Part shown: piece by piece, positions 12,251 through 26,200 of the stretch
How positions within the stretch are numbered: position 1 is the stretch's first letter
Layout of the letters: each line of letters starts with the position of its first letter
NCBI RefSeq assembly: GCF_009727055.1
Contig: NC_052350.1
Coordinates: 3,152,191-3,216,190 of the forward strand
From: Benincasa hispida
Lineage: Eukaryota; Streptophyta; Magnoliopsida; Cucurbitales; Cucurbitaceae
Length of the DNA: 64,000 nt
Direction of reading: 5' to 3'
The notes under the pieces: generated by a model
What the model was told of the DNA's origin: nothing
Databases searched by the model: none
What the model saw: the letters and a program-made list of their open reading frames with translations, nothing else
Made by a program: the position numbers and the translations under genes

Positions 12251-13074
12251 GAGGTTGATAGTATGAACACTATGCTAGTTGAGCTATGCTCTTATTGGCA
12301 ATAAGATCCAAATATTATAATCATATGAATTGGATTCATAAAAAGATGCATACATATAAATATGTGATATTTATATGTTAATTAACTTCATATTAAATAT
12401 GATTTAATATGATTATTTAATTGATTAAGAAATAATGGAGATTGGAGGTTAACATAAATATATGATATTTATGATAATTAATTAAATACATATTAAATAG
12501 GTTTTAATATATGATTATTTAATTACAGTGCTAATTAATTAAATAACCATTAAACAAGGATTATTTAATTAATTAGCATTAAGGGTATAAAGGGAAATTT
12601 TTGGAGAAGGGTTCTTCATATAAATATATCCTTATAGCCCATTTTGGAAAAGATGTATTTTTACACAAAATCTAGCCTCCAAGCCTCCACCTTCTCTTTA
12701 ATTTCGCTCTAGAAATTCTCTACTATTTTCCTCTTCAAAGTTCTTGGAGACCACTCTTCCAAGTTCTGTGAATCCTAGAGAATAACAAGGTAACTTTGTT
12801 GGCGATGTCCTTTTTCATTGGAAAAATTTGAAATCGTTGATAACGGTGGAAGAGAAAAGCTAGAAGAATGAGTTTTGATTTCTTCTCTTCTTCCTCTTTT
12901 CTAGCATGCTTATAGTTATGTTTGAATGTTTATTCTACAAATGCATGTTTTATTTTATTGTTTTTGTTTCCATAAAAATCGGATTTCTAAATACAAGGCA
13001 TTCACACGCTTCTGTGGAAATCTGATTCCTTCAATTAATTGATGTAGAATTAATTTCAACATAGATTCTAATTG
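12251..13074 (+). other. Probable degraded LTR region, no gene
   Basis: AT-rich sequence with direct near-repeats around ATATGATATTTATG (12365 and 12465). It is followed by a leader-like stretch (about 12700-12800) whose layout resembles the promoter-to-U5 part of the copia LTR at 48706-50385: a short TATA-type region, then a phrase about tissue-leader-like CTTGGAGACCACTCTTCC. I infer an old LTR here; no termini are recognisable. Confidence 0.3.
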
Positions 13075-13249
13075 CTCCATTATCTTAATTGTTGTTGTGG
13101 AACAATTTAAACATTTACGGCATATCTTGCATATGAAATATATTTGGCTTCTGGCCATAAGNCTCCATTATCTTAATTGTTGTTGTGGAACAATTTAAAC
13201 ATTTACGGCATATCTTGCATATGAAATATATTTGGCTTCTGGCCATAAG
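13075..13249. other. Assembly gap: exact 87-bp duplicate flanking a single N
   Basis: Bases 13075-13161 and 13163-13249 are identical by eye. Both run from CTCCATTATC to GGCCATAAG and are separated only by the ambiguous base at 13162. This is what an unmerged overlap between two contigs looks like, and it is unlikely to be a real tandem repeat. The true sequence probably contains one copy. Confidence 0.85.
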
Positions 13250-13270
13250 CTCATTAGTCATTGGTCGAGC
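13075..13270 (-). pseudogene. Small copia integrase C-terminal remnant
   Basis: Across shifting minus-strand frames one reads GQKPNIFHM and then AVNV*IVPQQQLR. These resemble the region after the copia integrase core, where the family has an xQxPNIFHLR then CAVYVPIAPPQR motif. Stops and frame changes show it is old debris. The coding resemblance is short, so the call is tentative. The contig-overlap duplicate lies inside it. Confidence 0.35.
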
Positions 13271-16200
13271 ATACATAATAATATGATCTCATACAGTTAT
13301 AGAAGTTTTACTATATGAACACAACACTTATCCCAATCAATTATCAAATATTTGGGATGCAAACTCACTAACATTATCAAAACAAAATAATAAGTATATA
13401 TGTGACCATCAACTGGATGCTCAACAAAAATCATAAAACCGTAAATCTGTTTCAAAAGTAAAAAAATGTTCAATTTCAGTTTTAGCTAGTGAGAGTTTGA
13501 TAATTAATCTCATGAGAATACGACACCATGAAAATTTATTTAGATGGAATAATTCAAGTTCAATGGATGTCAATGTATATTTTCAATAATTATTTTCACC
13601 CAAAATGACTCATCATGTAAAAGGAAAATATATTGGATCAATGAACTTCAGGTTCATTGTTGCATATATTTCAACTACACAAATATGTGTGAATACAATT
13701 TAGAAGGAAAAAAATGACCTTTCTATATGCATTTCTCATAGAAGACAATAAATATATAGTATATAAATACCATATATTATTCTTATTATCAATCTTTCTA
13801 AATGATATCTATTACAACGAATACCTTCCAAATTTACTAAACTTCTCTTTGATTTACAAGAGAATAAAATATATCAATTATCAATTTTACTCTTCTAACA
13901 AAATATTGTTTTTTTTTTCAAAATCTTAATCAGGTCTACAAGACTTAATATCATATTTGATTTTTCACTTCAAGCATTTGAATTTTTTAAAACATATTGT
14001 CTACTTTTATGTATAATATGCATAGATGTATATTATGCAAAACATAAATATTATTTATTCTTATTTTCTTCATGAGATTTAAAAGAAATTCAAATATCTC
14101 ATATACAAGTTTTCAAAAACAATAATAATTTCTTCAAGATATTCTAAGAAACTTGTAACATAATATCATATTTATGGATTAAAAAAAATAAGTTATGATC
14201 TCTTCAAGAGATTCAAATATATTCTCAAATTTTGTTTCCACACATTATTTCTTTTTTACTAAAAAGGATTTTAATTCTTTGTACGACATATACAAGATTA
14301 TTGTCTCTTTTGGATCACATTTGAAAAATGAAATTTTCCTTCAAAACATTATATATGTGTTGTTTTAATAGAATAATTATTTCTTTCTTTATTAGCATGA
14401 CTCCTACTTTAATAATAAATATTGGAACATTCACTTTAGAGAATGATATTATATTATATTATTTGGTCAAATTTTATTATTTTTCATAGAAACATCTGCT
14501 AGTATGTTTTATTCAACTTTAAAAGATATTAGATAAACATTCATCGTTCCAAACTTTCTTTCTCAAACTACTAATACAAGAGCATAACACATGTTGATAT
14601 ATGCTTATTAGTTTATAAACATTTATTAATTTAAAATATGTGCAACTATAGGTGCAAGACAAAAACAATGAGCACTAAATTGATTTAAGCAACTTCAGGT
14701 TTATTAAACCAAAATTAACTTTAGAAAGAGTAATTAGCTATTATGCATAACTTACAAAAAAAATGAGCACTAATTGATTTAAACAACTTCAGGTGTGTTA
14801 AATCTAAATTAGCTTTAGAAAAAGTAATTAGCTATTTTGCATAACTTTCATACTTTGCCATAAAGGAATTCAGTCAAAAAAAAAAATATATATATATATA
14901 TATAATCACTACATATAAATTTCAAAAGTTCACAAATTTATCCATATGAGAATAATTTAAATAATCAACAATCAAGTAAATTTCAATTCTACCATAGCAA
15001 ACAAAAATTGACCAATTCAACTCCTAGGTTAGTTCTCATATTAAGGTATTCCCTTCAGCTTAAATACCTTAGCTTAGGCAGAACAATCTTTGGACAAGGT
15101 TCTCTTAGTCAATTTTTATTTCTAATTCATTGATCTTTTAATTAAGAGCTAATTAATAGATTAATGAATATAAATGCATTGTTAATCTTATTAAAACAAA
15201 TTCACTTTAAGAAATAATCTTTAATATCTTGAACCTTTGCAAATAAAATTAAAGATAATTTTGAATATTATGTTCATATTTGAAAGATAAAATAATATTA
15301 TTAGAAGAGAATCTTAACGAATAAAAGATAATATTATTATGAGAGAATTTTACATTTATTTAAAAGAAACTCAAATCTTATTAAGAAATATGCAATCCAA
15401 TTAAGGAAAAAAAATCCTAATTTAATTTTTCATAAATAACAATTATATTCTAAGATATAGAAAATATAAACTAATTAGAAAAATATCAACTAAATCTTTC
15501 AAATATAAGAAAATTAAGATATATGAGTTGCAATCTATTATAGAATTTACATACATTACACACAAAAAATTATGCATGCATGATTTATAACATCGGTTGC
15601 AACATCTATGATATCATAAACAGGATAAGAACAAATAGAAGAGTATACTTTCTAGAAAAGGAATAAAGCTACAACAAATTACACACGTTGAATGTTACCC
15701 TAACAAAAGCATTGATAAAATATTGATATGCACGTCATCGACAAAACTATGATATCAAATGCGTAACAAAAGCGCTACAAATGCCTCTTTGAGTATTTAG
15801 TAAAAATCAAATTGAATTTGAAAGGACGGAGATTGAAAATACAATGAGAATGTCTACAATTATATGTATACAAATAATTGACAAAATAACAAATTGAATT
15901 GAGGATAGAATTCAACGTACTTCGAAAGCATTGGGTGCATGTGATATAGATTAGAGAGAGGTTTGCTCAATAACTCATAAGTTTTATTTAAATCTCTTAC
16001 CCGCAGAATCACATCTCTTTTAATTTACTAACTCAATTGCATAACAAGCAACTAAAGATTACTTATAATCTAAAAGTGGGAAAAAAGGCTGAAAAACTCA
16101 CAAGTACTTTAAGGCATAAGTTTAGACTCATGCCTAAGGATTTTAATTTCAATACTCACATAATACTTATATCGAGTTTACAATTTGATCTAATCAAATG

Positions 16201-16300
16201 TAAAATCTAATATCAAATATATCTTAACAATCAATTCACAAACACATAAATCACATATATGATTTAAATAGAGTGTTCATCTTCTTTGAACTTTAGTTTT
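13271..16300. other. AT-rich intergenic region, no gene seen
   Basis: Long AT-rich sequence with no credible gene on either strand. It contains a diverged 95-bp tandem repeat at 14666 and an AT microsatellite at about 14886-14904. Confidence 0.55.
14666..14851. repeat. Diverged tandem repeat, period about 95 bp
   Basis: Two adjacent units start near 14668 and 14763 with ATGAGCACTAA(A)TTGATTTAA. Both contain CAACTTCAGGT, TTAGAAA.AGTAATTAGCTAT and GCATAACTT. Several substitutions separate them, so the duplication is not recent. Confidence 0.75.
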
Positions 16301-16540
16301 AAATACCTCAATAATATATAGGGTCTTTATCATTCTTGGTATACCAATGAATCAACTCTAATCTCAACAAAATCTTCCAAGTGGTAGGGACTCTTGTTGA
16401 TAGCGAGTGATGAAATAAGAAGAATATAAACAACAAAATAACAACGAATACAAAATAAGAGAGACAAGTAGAAGAGAAGAGGTAGAGAGCTAATATTGAA
16501 CTCAATTGTACTGTCCTCTATTTATAGGGCATGGTAGAGT
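16300..16540 (-). promoter_or_regulatory. LTR-like promoter region on the minus strand
   Basis: The minus strand reads CCCTATAAATAGAGGACAG near 16515-16533, a strong TATA box. A pyrimidine-rich leader with CTCTCTACCTCTTCTCTTC follows. No gene follows downstream. The arrangement is typical of the U3/R part of a plant LTR retrotransposon, so I infer an old LTR fragment. A non-coding transcription unit is an alternative. Confidence 0.3.
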
Positions 16541-16841
16541 GTATGTTACAAGGTAAAAGTTAATGGAGGAGGTTATGGGATTGGATAACCTATGAAGGTT
16601 ATGGGTTTGTTGTAACATAAATAAGTTGTGGATGTCTACAATATTACATTTACAATAATATTTAATATACCTAGATTTTGACTCTCTTAAATGTTTCTCT
16701 TTATTCATAGTTGTTTTGGAAATTTTTGTTTTTAATCCCTAGAGTTATGAGGTTTGTATCTAATGATATTATGGTATGAAATTCATAAAATAAATTCATA
16801 TATACATTTAAAGACGTATCAAATGGTGAAAAATAAAGGAG

Positions 16842-17105
16842 ACAGTACAAGAAAAAAAAAACATATCTCCCAATGCTTAAAATAGGCATAGTAAGAACAA
16901 CCGTCGAGAGAAATTTCCTTTACTGGCACCTTGATGATGGCATAGGAACTTATAACTCTCTACCGACGTCGTATAACAACCATTGGAGATATAATATTTC
17001 TTCTGACGTCGTAGTGTAGATGTCAAGAGATATTGTGTCTAAAAACTTCATGGGTGATTATATCCAGATCGTTGGAGAAACATATATCTATCAACGGTAT
17101 TTATT
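16842..17105. mobile_element. Possible CACTA-like remnant
   Basis: One terminus-like end, CAGTACAAGAAAAAAAAAAC, is followed by ATCTCCCAATGC. The same ATCTCCCAATGC lies just inside the end of the well-defined element at 19394. Subterminal GTCG/CGAC motifs also recur. The opposite end could not be found, so this is probably a truncated relative. Confidence 0.3.
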
Positions 17106-17238
17106 AATTTTCAAAAATTAAAAATCATATAATTATCGAACGAGAATTAAAAGTATAAATTATTTAAAACATAAAAGCACTTTAATTTATGCTATTCTAT
17201 GTCATGTGTAAAGTAACTATTACATGTACAAATTTTGA

Positions 17239-17244
17239 TTTATT
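17239..17244 (-). terminator. Candidate poly(A) signal of the oxidosqualene cyclase gene
   Basis: AATAAA on the minus strand, 55 bp downstream of the TGA at 17299, in an AT-rich 3' flank. Spacing fits a plant near-upstream element. Confidence 0.5.
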
Positions 17245-17298
17245 TCTATATACACATAATAAAACACGTCCACTTATATAACGTAGAAAATATAACTA

Positions 17299-20200
17299 TC
17301 ATTTTTCTCGAAGTTGTAAAACCCTAACGCGATACTCCCCAAGGGCCCATATTGGAAATATGTTTCTATATGCTGAGTAACTGATCATACAACTCTTGTT
17401 GAAAACTCCCATAATTTCCTACAAAAATTGATCCAATTAATTAAACAATATGAGAAAAAATAATAATTGATGACAAAAATGGTCGCTACATTTAAATAAT
17501 TACTCACACAAGAAAAGCAATCTAAATATACTATTTTTCTATTATTAAGAAACTAATTGTATCACTAATATACCACAATATTTTTACCGTTCATCAAGAC
17601 TTGTGTACTATATTTAATATACTTCAATACAATGAATTTAGTTTAATTGTATCAATTTAATATACTTCAATACTTTAATATTGCACCGATTTAAATTCAA
17701 AACTTTTGTAATTGTATCAATTTACACCATCTATTATGTTCCCTATCGAAAAAATCTCATGTGAAACTTATACTTGTACTAACTAAACCCCTAAACTTTA
17801 AATGAATCAATTTAAGTTGTTAGTCAAAATTTCCTTTGAAAATCGTTCATGTATTTAGTCTAATTATCCATTTTGTAAAACCAACATTTGAGAACTAATG
17901 CATTGAGGATATTCAAAGTTAATTGTAATGAATGGTCTAAATTGATTAGTTTTAAAATTTTATCAATTTCAGTACCTCACACGATAATAGTCCAACGAAA
18001 TTTGAAAAACGGTGTAAATTGATATACTTAGAAAGTTCATAGTTTAAATCAATACAAATCTAAATTTTAGTTCAAAATTTTATTCGATATAATTCTTAAA
18101 GTTTAGTGATATAAATTGATATTTAGTAATGGAAGGAAAGAGATAAGACCTGTTGTGGGAAATCTCCATCATCAAGTTGCGAATTAATCAGGACTGTTGC
18201 TGCTCGATGCAGAGGAGACGGGTCTCTTTGTGCCTAATCTCCACATAAATTTCACTTTATATTATGATTTCAAATTCATCAAATATAACTCAAACTTCAT
18301 TTCATTTATTTCAATTGTTGCCATTTCAAAAGTCGATGAAATTAAGGAAACAACTAATATACCTGACCAGTTTGAATGAGAGATAATAAGGCCCAAGACG
18401 TATTGACAATATGTGATTTGCGGTCTTTGAGATCGGTGTATACCTTTTTTTTCCGTTTATGTAAGAGAAAAAAATTATACACGTTAATGTTCTAATTAAA
18501 CTTGAACATAGCTTAATTAGTATCATAAAAAAAATGAAATTTTAATTAAGTACCTTGTGATGAGCTGAGAGGTAGCTCTCTCCCCAACCACCTGATTTGA
18601 GTTGTTTTGAAAGAAGGAATTCGGTTGCCTTCCTTATGCATTTACTATTATCATAAGTCCTTCCACAGGCAACCAATCCCTTGATTCCAAACCATGTCCC
18701 ATATGTGTAGCAAATCCCCCATGATCCATACCTAAATATCATAAGTCAAATATAAATTTTTTAGGTTTGATTTGGTAATGATATTTCATTTTCTAAGTCT
18801 TTTGTTTTTGTAATTTATGCTTCTTTCACTTTCAATTTTTGTATTAGTTTGTTATTTGAAAACATTAATCGGTAGAAAGTGAATGATCGAACAAATAAAT
18901 TTATGGGTAAAGGTAGGGTTTATTAGCTTAATTTTTCAAAAAGCGAAAACCAAAGATGTCCATGATGATCATAACTATTTGGTTTTTGAAAATCATGTTT
19001 GTTTTTCTCATATGTTCTTAATTACATTTTTCATCTTTCGTAATTAAACATTTGAATAATTTGTTTTTAAAAACTACTTTTTTTTTTTTTTTCAAAACTC
19101 AACTTATAATTTAAAAACAATCCTAACATACAACAAAAAGAATAATACTTGGATGAGTTTGATCCTTTTCAAACATAAAGGGAAAAATATATATAAAAAA
19201 ATCTTTTTTAAAAAAGAAAAGGATTGTCACATGAAAAATTATAATTAAACATTTGAGTGGGTTTTACAAAAATGGGTATAATTCATGATATATACACCCA
19301 AGTATTTTTCCCAAAAAAAAAAAAATACACTAAATGAATAAAAGTGGCATTTGTAGGATTAATTTCAAAAATCAAATGATTATTAAACAAGGACACTGCA
19401 ACAAAAAGGTAATCTCCCAATGCCTAGCATCGTTGAAAAATAGCCAAAAACCGGCCAGGAGATGATCCCCCATGCCGTTGTCATATGTACAGCGTCAGGA
19501 GTTAGTTTAAACTCCCGATAGGGTGGCTACCGTTGTTGGAAGTTCATTATATCCAAATTGCTCATTAATCTCCCAACGAGGTGTTTAACCATCAGGAGAT
19601 TCTTAATTTTTTTTTAGAATATTCATTATTTAGCATCTCCCGACGAGTTAATTTATTCGTCGAGAGTTATCAAGCATCTCCCAACGCCCTGATGTTAAGC
19701 GTCGGAAGATGGAGACTAACTCCCAACGGTCATATAAGGTGTCAGGAGTTAGTCTAACTCTCGACTATTAACTGTCGATGGTTGTTGAGTGTCTTTTTTT
19801 TTCTTGCTGTGGGACTTAGTATTTGGGATATTAGATTTTGTATTACTTGGTCAGTAAAAAACTGAAGTTATAGGGTTTGTATGAGAGAACTGTTAATAAA
19901 AATAGGTTAAAAAGATAGAAATACAAACCAAGAACCATCAGACTGCTGAATGGTTTCAATGAAATTTGCAGCTTTGGCAATGCATGTTTGAATGTCTTTC
20001 TTGCGGTAGCCGGGATGTAATTTCATGAATGCTTTAAGCCCTTGAATCGCTGCTGAACTACACTCTACATATCTTTAAACCCACAACAAAATAATAATAA
20101 TAAAAAAAACCTTAAAAACATGAAATAAATATTAAAATATATATGGACAAAAATATAAATATATATAATGTCTTACTGATAGTCAATCATGACATCTCCA

Positions 20201-23200
20201 AATATTTCAGCAGGATTGAACATCTAAACGCCCAAAAAAAAAAAACACTTTGTATTAAATCTCCAAAGGATTAAGGTTAATTTATTCATCAATCCATAAA
20301 AGTTTAAGAGTTGATAAGTTACAGACTTACCTTAAATATATAAGGTTAAACTATCATTTTCATCTTATACTTCTAATTTTTCTTTCATTTTAATTCATAT
20401 ATTTTCAATAAATTTTAAATCTAATTTTAGATAGCTAGTTTTTTATATCGAAATTGGTTAAATAATAATACTATATAATAATTTTTATGCAAAAAGAAGA
20501 TAATATGCGAATATATTTCTAGAATTTAAAATAGAAATACTAATAGAGACTATTTTTTATATTTACTAAATCAATAATATATTAAAATGATAAAAGGATT
20601 TTTAAGATTAATTGAAAGTGAACTAAAATTGTATAAAAACTAAAATATAATAAAATTCGATGATACCAGGAGTTTGAATACAAAACTATCTTGATTTGGC
20701 ATTATGTTAACTGTATAAATCCAAAAGCTTAAGTTTGGGGTTACATTAATTATAGCTATAGGTTATCATTTTGTATTTTTTATTACTTTAATATTTACCT
20801 CCAACCATGGATAGGATCTTGTGAGTTCATATGAAGCAAATCCTCCATTGGAATTCTGCAAGTTAATGATTAATATTATAATTAGGTCTTGAAATTTAAT
20901 ATTATACCAAAGTGTTTATAATTCAACTGACATATTATATTTGCTATTAATTTTATTTTTGCCAAAAAAAAATTACAATATTTAATTTTATTGTCTACCT
21001 GAAGTGAAAGAATCAGATCAACGGTGTCGTATAGTTTATGAACATCTATTGGCTCACCCACCATTGTTGGTGGCATTTGTGATAGCAAAATTGCTACCTG
21101 CAACAAATTTTCTCTTATCATTATTCATCAAATTTGAAAATTGATCCTAAATAGATCTGTTTTGGAATAGTTTTGTCAATTCAAACATAATTTAATAAAT
21201 AAAAATGGAAGTTTTATCATAATCAGAAGATTTAATTATCATGTACTAAAAAATGTTTTAAGACTACTGCTCTATTTCCCTTTAATAGTTAAAGTTTAGA
21301 GCTAAATGACTATGTTTGGAATGCAACTCAAAATTTAATGATTTAGGCCAAATTCAATAACCATTTGAAATTTTTGTTTTAATTTTTTAAAATTAAATCT
21401 ATAAACCTTTCTATTTTCTACCAGTATTTTGAAAAATCAAACAAAATTTGAAAACTAAAAAAAAACAATTTTTAAAAATTTGTTTTCATTTTTTAGAATT
21501 TGACAAAGAATTCTATCTCTTTTACTTAGAAAAATAAAAACCACGATATGAAATTGAGGGAAAAATGACTTAATTTTCAAAAACTAAATGGTCGTTACCA
21601 AATGGGGATTTGTTTAAATATATTACTAAATTACACTTTGAACTAACTTTCAAAATTGAGATTAATTTTTAAGCTATTCCGTTTGGTAAGCATTTGGTTT
21701 TTTAAAAATTAAGCTCATTTCCCTCTCAATTTTTTAGAGTGGTTTCCAACTTTTTTAAGTAAAAAAAAAAAAAGTTGAATTCTTATTTAAAGTCAAAAAA
21801 AAATTTAAAAACTACATTCTTTTAGTTTTCAAAACTTTAACTTGATTTTTAAAAATATTGATAAAAAATAGATGACAAAACAAGAAATTAAAATTAATTT
21901 TTTTTTAAAAAAACCCAAATAGTTACTGAAAAGAGCTTAAATTCTTACTGTAATACCAAACATATGGTATTACATATTTAATAACACTGAACACATAAAC
22001 ATAGAATACAACGCTATTTTTCATTTAATCTCTCTTGTTTTCGAATTTAAATTTTTAGATGACTAACCAAACAACTTATTCCCCTCCTGTGTTTCACAAA
22101 TAACGTATTCAAATTTTCACTACAAAACTACAAATTTTGGGTAAATAGTAACCTTAAATTACAAGTCAATCAATTATCATTTGGAGATAACTATTTTTAA
22201 GAGAAAAAAAAAAAAAATCAGCCCGTCCAATAAGTTTAATAAATGTCTTTTGTTTGAAACCACTTTCTAAATATTTAAAAAGAAATTATCATTCCTTTTG
22301 GGATGAATTGCACAGATGGCCCAAAATAAGAGACGATGTAAATGAAATTTGGCCTCATTTTTTAAAACAAATGAACATCATTCATTCGTGAAATTACCAT
22401 TTTAATTCCTAAAGCCTTCTTCCTTCTCCTCTTTCGTTTTTCAGATTTTTTCTTATTTCTTATTTTTTTTTTCATGTTTCTTCCACTGACTTCTTCTTCC
22501 TCTTCCTCCCCTCGTTTCTTCTTCTTTGTTCTGCCTTTCTTTTTCTTCTTCTTTATATATTTTTTTCTTAGAGGAAGAGAAAAGCGAGATCGAGAGGGAA
22601 GTGAGAATTGAGATTAAGAAGTTTAACAGAATTTGAATTTAGAAGAGAAGTGAGATCTAGAGAGAGGAGAGAGAAACGAGATCGAGATAGAAGAGAAACT
22701 ATGTATTGAGGAGAGAGAAGTGAGATTTAGAATGAGAAGAGAGAAGCGAGATCGAGATGGAGAGAGAAACAAGAATGCAGGGTAATCGTAAATCAAGGAG
22801 AGAGAAGCTAGATTGAGATGAGTTCAGGTCTCTTCAGGTGTGACTTCAGGGTCAAAATAGTAAATTCACGCATTGTTGACGTAAGTAAAAGTCTATTATT
22901 TTTTAAACCTTGGATCTTTTTTCATTTGTAGGATATACGTATGAAAACCTCATTCTTTTGCCCTTTAAAATATTTTTTATAACATTATAAAGCCATTTCA
23001 ATGGTAAAAGATCATTACCTTCAAAGCTTCGGAAGTACAATCAGAAACAGGCCATGCATTGTCTGGAGTTGAGAAGGGCCACCCACCCATTGACACGTGG
23101 CGGTACCATTTACTTGGATTATCATCTCTAACTCCATTGTTTCTTATCTTAAATTATTAATTAATACCAAATCCAAGGTTACTTAATCATATTTTAATTT

Positions 23201-26200
23201 TGAAACTGATTAAAAAGAAAAAAGAAAAAGGTAAATGAAATTAATACTATACTTGTGAGTTTTTGATAAAATTATGAGCTTTCTTAAGCACTGAACCATA
23301 TTCTTCGACTAGATCAGTTGCAACTATTGCTTGAACTGCAAAAACTACGTCCCATAATTGAGACCCATTATATCCCTGTCCAAAATAACACATGTCAACG
23401 TATAATTAAAAATAGATTTAAATATTATTTTGGTCTCCATATTTTTTGTTTTGATTCATTTTGGTCTTTCAAAATATTAATTTTGGTCTTTATATTTTTA
23501 ACTTTCATTCATTTTGGTCTTGTACTTTTAACATGTTCATTTTGGTCCTTGTATTTTAAAAAAGATACCATTTTGGTCCTTTCATTTTTATTTTCACTTC
23601 ATGTTTAAGGGAGCAAAATGGTCACTTTTTTTAAAATTCAAAAACCAAACTGGTCACTATTTGAAAGTACATGAACCAAAAAGAACATTTTGAAAGTATA
23701 GAGACCAAAATGAGCAAAAGTCGAAAGTATAAAGACTAAAATGAACCAAAGCCAAAAGTACGTAATAGTATTTAAACCTTTAAAATATAGTAAAGACGTA
23801 TTCGGGGTGATTTAGAAATAGTTAAAAAGAAAAAGCAAAAACTCATTTTTTAACTACTTAAGACCAATTTTAATAATGGTATGAAAATCACATTTTAAGA
23901 TATAAAATCAAAATTTAGCCAAATTAATTTTAATTATCAAAATCACTTTTATCATTTTTTTTTTAAAATTATTTTGAAACAAGCTTTTAATAATTTAAAA
24001 TCAATTTTGATGATATAAAAATATTGCATGTAAAAGTATAAAATTAAAATATTAAATTAATAATTTGGAGTCAGTAACATGAACAATTTCTTAAATCGCC
24101 CACGAACCGGAAGATATAGTGTGACTTTCCTACCATTTGAAAATCATTATTAATTTCAAACATATGCATACAAAATTTTAGGGCTCACTATCCTAACAAA
24201 AGCAAAGCATATGGTAAGCAATTAGAACCTGCATTTTCATTCCATCCTCAGCTAGCCAGAGATAATCTTTGATTTTTGAAATGTGTCTTCTAAATGCTTC
24301 TGAGTTTGAATCCTCAGCCCAACAACACACCATGTTTAGCACCTTAATAAAAAAGATATACAATTGGACCTTTTCCACACAAAAACAAAAATTCAACAAC
24401 CGAAGATTCATACATGGTTCACTAACAGTACGTCAACAACATTCACGGATAAAAGGAGAGATCAATTTATTATTAAACAGAAATATCATAAAATAAAGAT
24501 TATAGATTCACCAATAGAATTAAAGGGTTTATATATGATACCTCTATCAACCCTAGACGTATAATCGTAAATGACACATAAATGAATACAAATGAGTAAA
24601 TTAATGAGATACGATGATGTTTGATTATTCAGAATATTACATTGTAAATATGTTATAAGTGACTTAGATGGAAGAAGAAGCTTACCTTGCTAACAGGTCC
24701 AAGGCAAAGGTAGTGAGTGTTTTCATCCTCATAGTGGATGTGTTTAATCACATGGTCAAGAGCTTTTTGTCTAAGCTTTGAGAGAGGCCATTTCTTCAAC
24801 AATGGTTCACCAAACTTGTGAATTGAATTCCATAACATATCTTGTATCTTGGAATTTGGACTGTACAAATCTTCCTACGAAAATCAACCCCATGTAACTC
24901 ATGAGATCATTAAGAACTCGACTTAGAAATATAACTTCTAAATTCTTTCTTCAACATTTAATTTTTATCCAATACATCGCTTAAATGTTTAGCTTTGTGT
25001 CAAACAAATCTTTGACCAATTCGTTCTTCTAATGGATGGATTAACTAAATATAAAAAAATTGGAATTTATATCTCGAGTCAACTTTTACGAATTTTGACT
25101 ATATCAGTTATCTATTAATTAATACATTATTTAAGATATTTAAAGACTAAACAGATACATATCTGAAAGTTCAGAGACTAAACTTGTAATTTAACCGAAT
25201 TAGAAGAAAAGGAAAGTGAGAATTGTGTATGATGTACCTTAGCACATAGGTTTCGAGAACGATTCCAATCAATTGTAGAATAAGGGCACGTGTAAAGCTC
25301 TTGCCTGAGGCTCATTATGATGGGGCTAATTTGTCCCACAAATCTCTCTCCATACAAGTATGACATTGGTAAATATATCATTCGACTATGACACCACATT
25401 CTTCCTGTATTATTCATTTATTTATTTTAATTTCTCAACAGGATTACATTGATATAATAAAATTTTCTCTCTTTTTTTATCATGCGAGAAAATTGAATTT
25501 CCAACTTTGAGATGATTAATATATTTTTTTTATATTAGTTGAACTATGCTCGTTTTAAGAGTAATAAATATTGAACTATTTTAAAAAAGTTGTTCTTTTA
25601 CTCGTAAGAATATCAAAGACATACGTACGAAGTTACCCACCTAACTTTGTAAATTCCTTTTTTTCATTTTATTTTCAACATTTTTTAGAAAGTAACGTTG
25701 AATAATTTTTAATAAAAATTCAAAAAAAAATTGTAAAAGGTATATTTTTGTGTTTAGCAAAATTTTAAAATATGTATTTTAAAAAAAATCTTAGACTTAT
25801 CATATAGTTTTTACTTTTGAAAATTAACTTTATGACATCCTTTGTATTATTATTTATTTTTAAGAGCGTTTTTATTTTTTATTTTTAGAATTATTATAAA
25901 TTCAAATGTTTTCTTAGATTGAAAATCATAAATAAGAAATTAAGAGAAAATTATCACACTAGAACAAAAAAAAAACACTTTATATTCTTTTAAGAGAAGG
26001 GAAAAATAGAGGGGAGAAATAGAACCCGGATGAAATGGAAGAAAGTAGGGCAAGAGCCATATTTCGGGTGGAAGTGGATTGTTTCCTTCCCACTCATACA
26101 CTCCAAGGACCTACATGCAAAATTAATTTAGTTCATTAAATTAATCTTTTAAATTATTGGTCAAATATGTCATATTCTCATAATATTGTCTCTATGGTTT

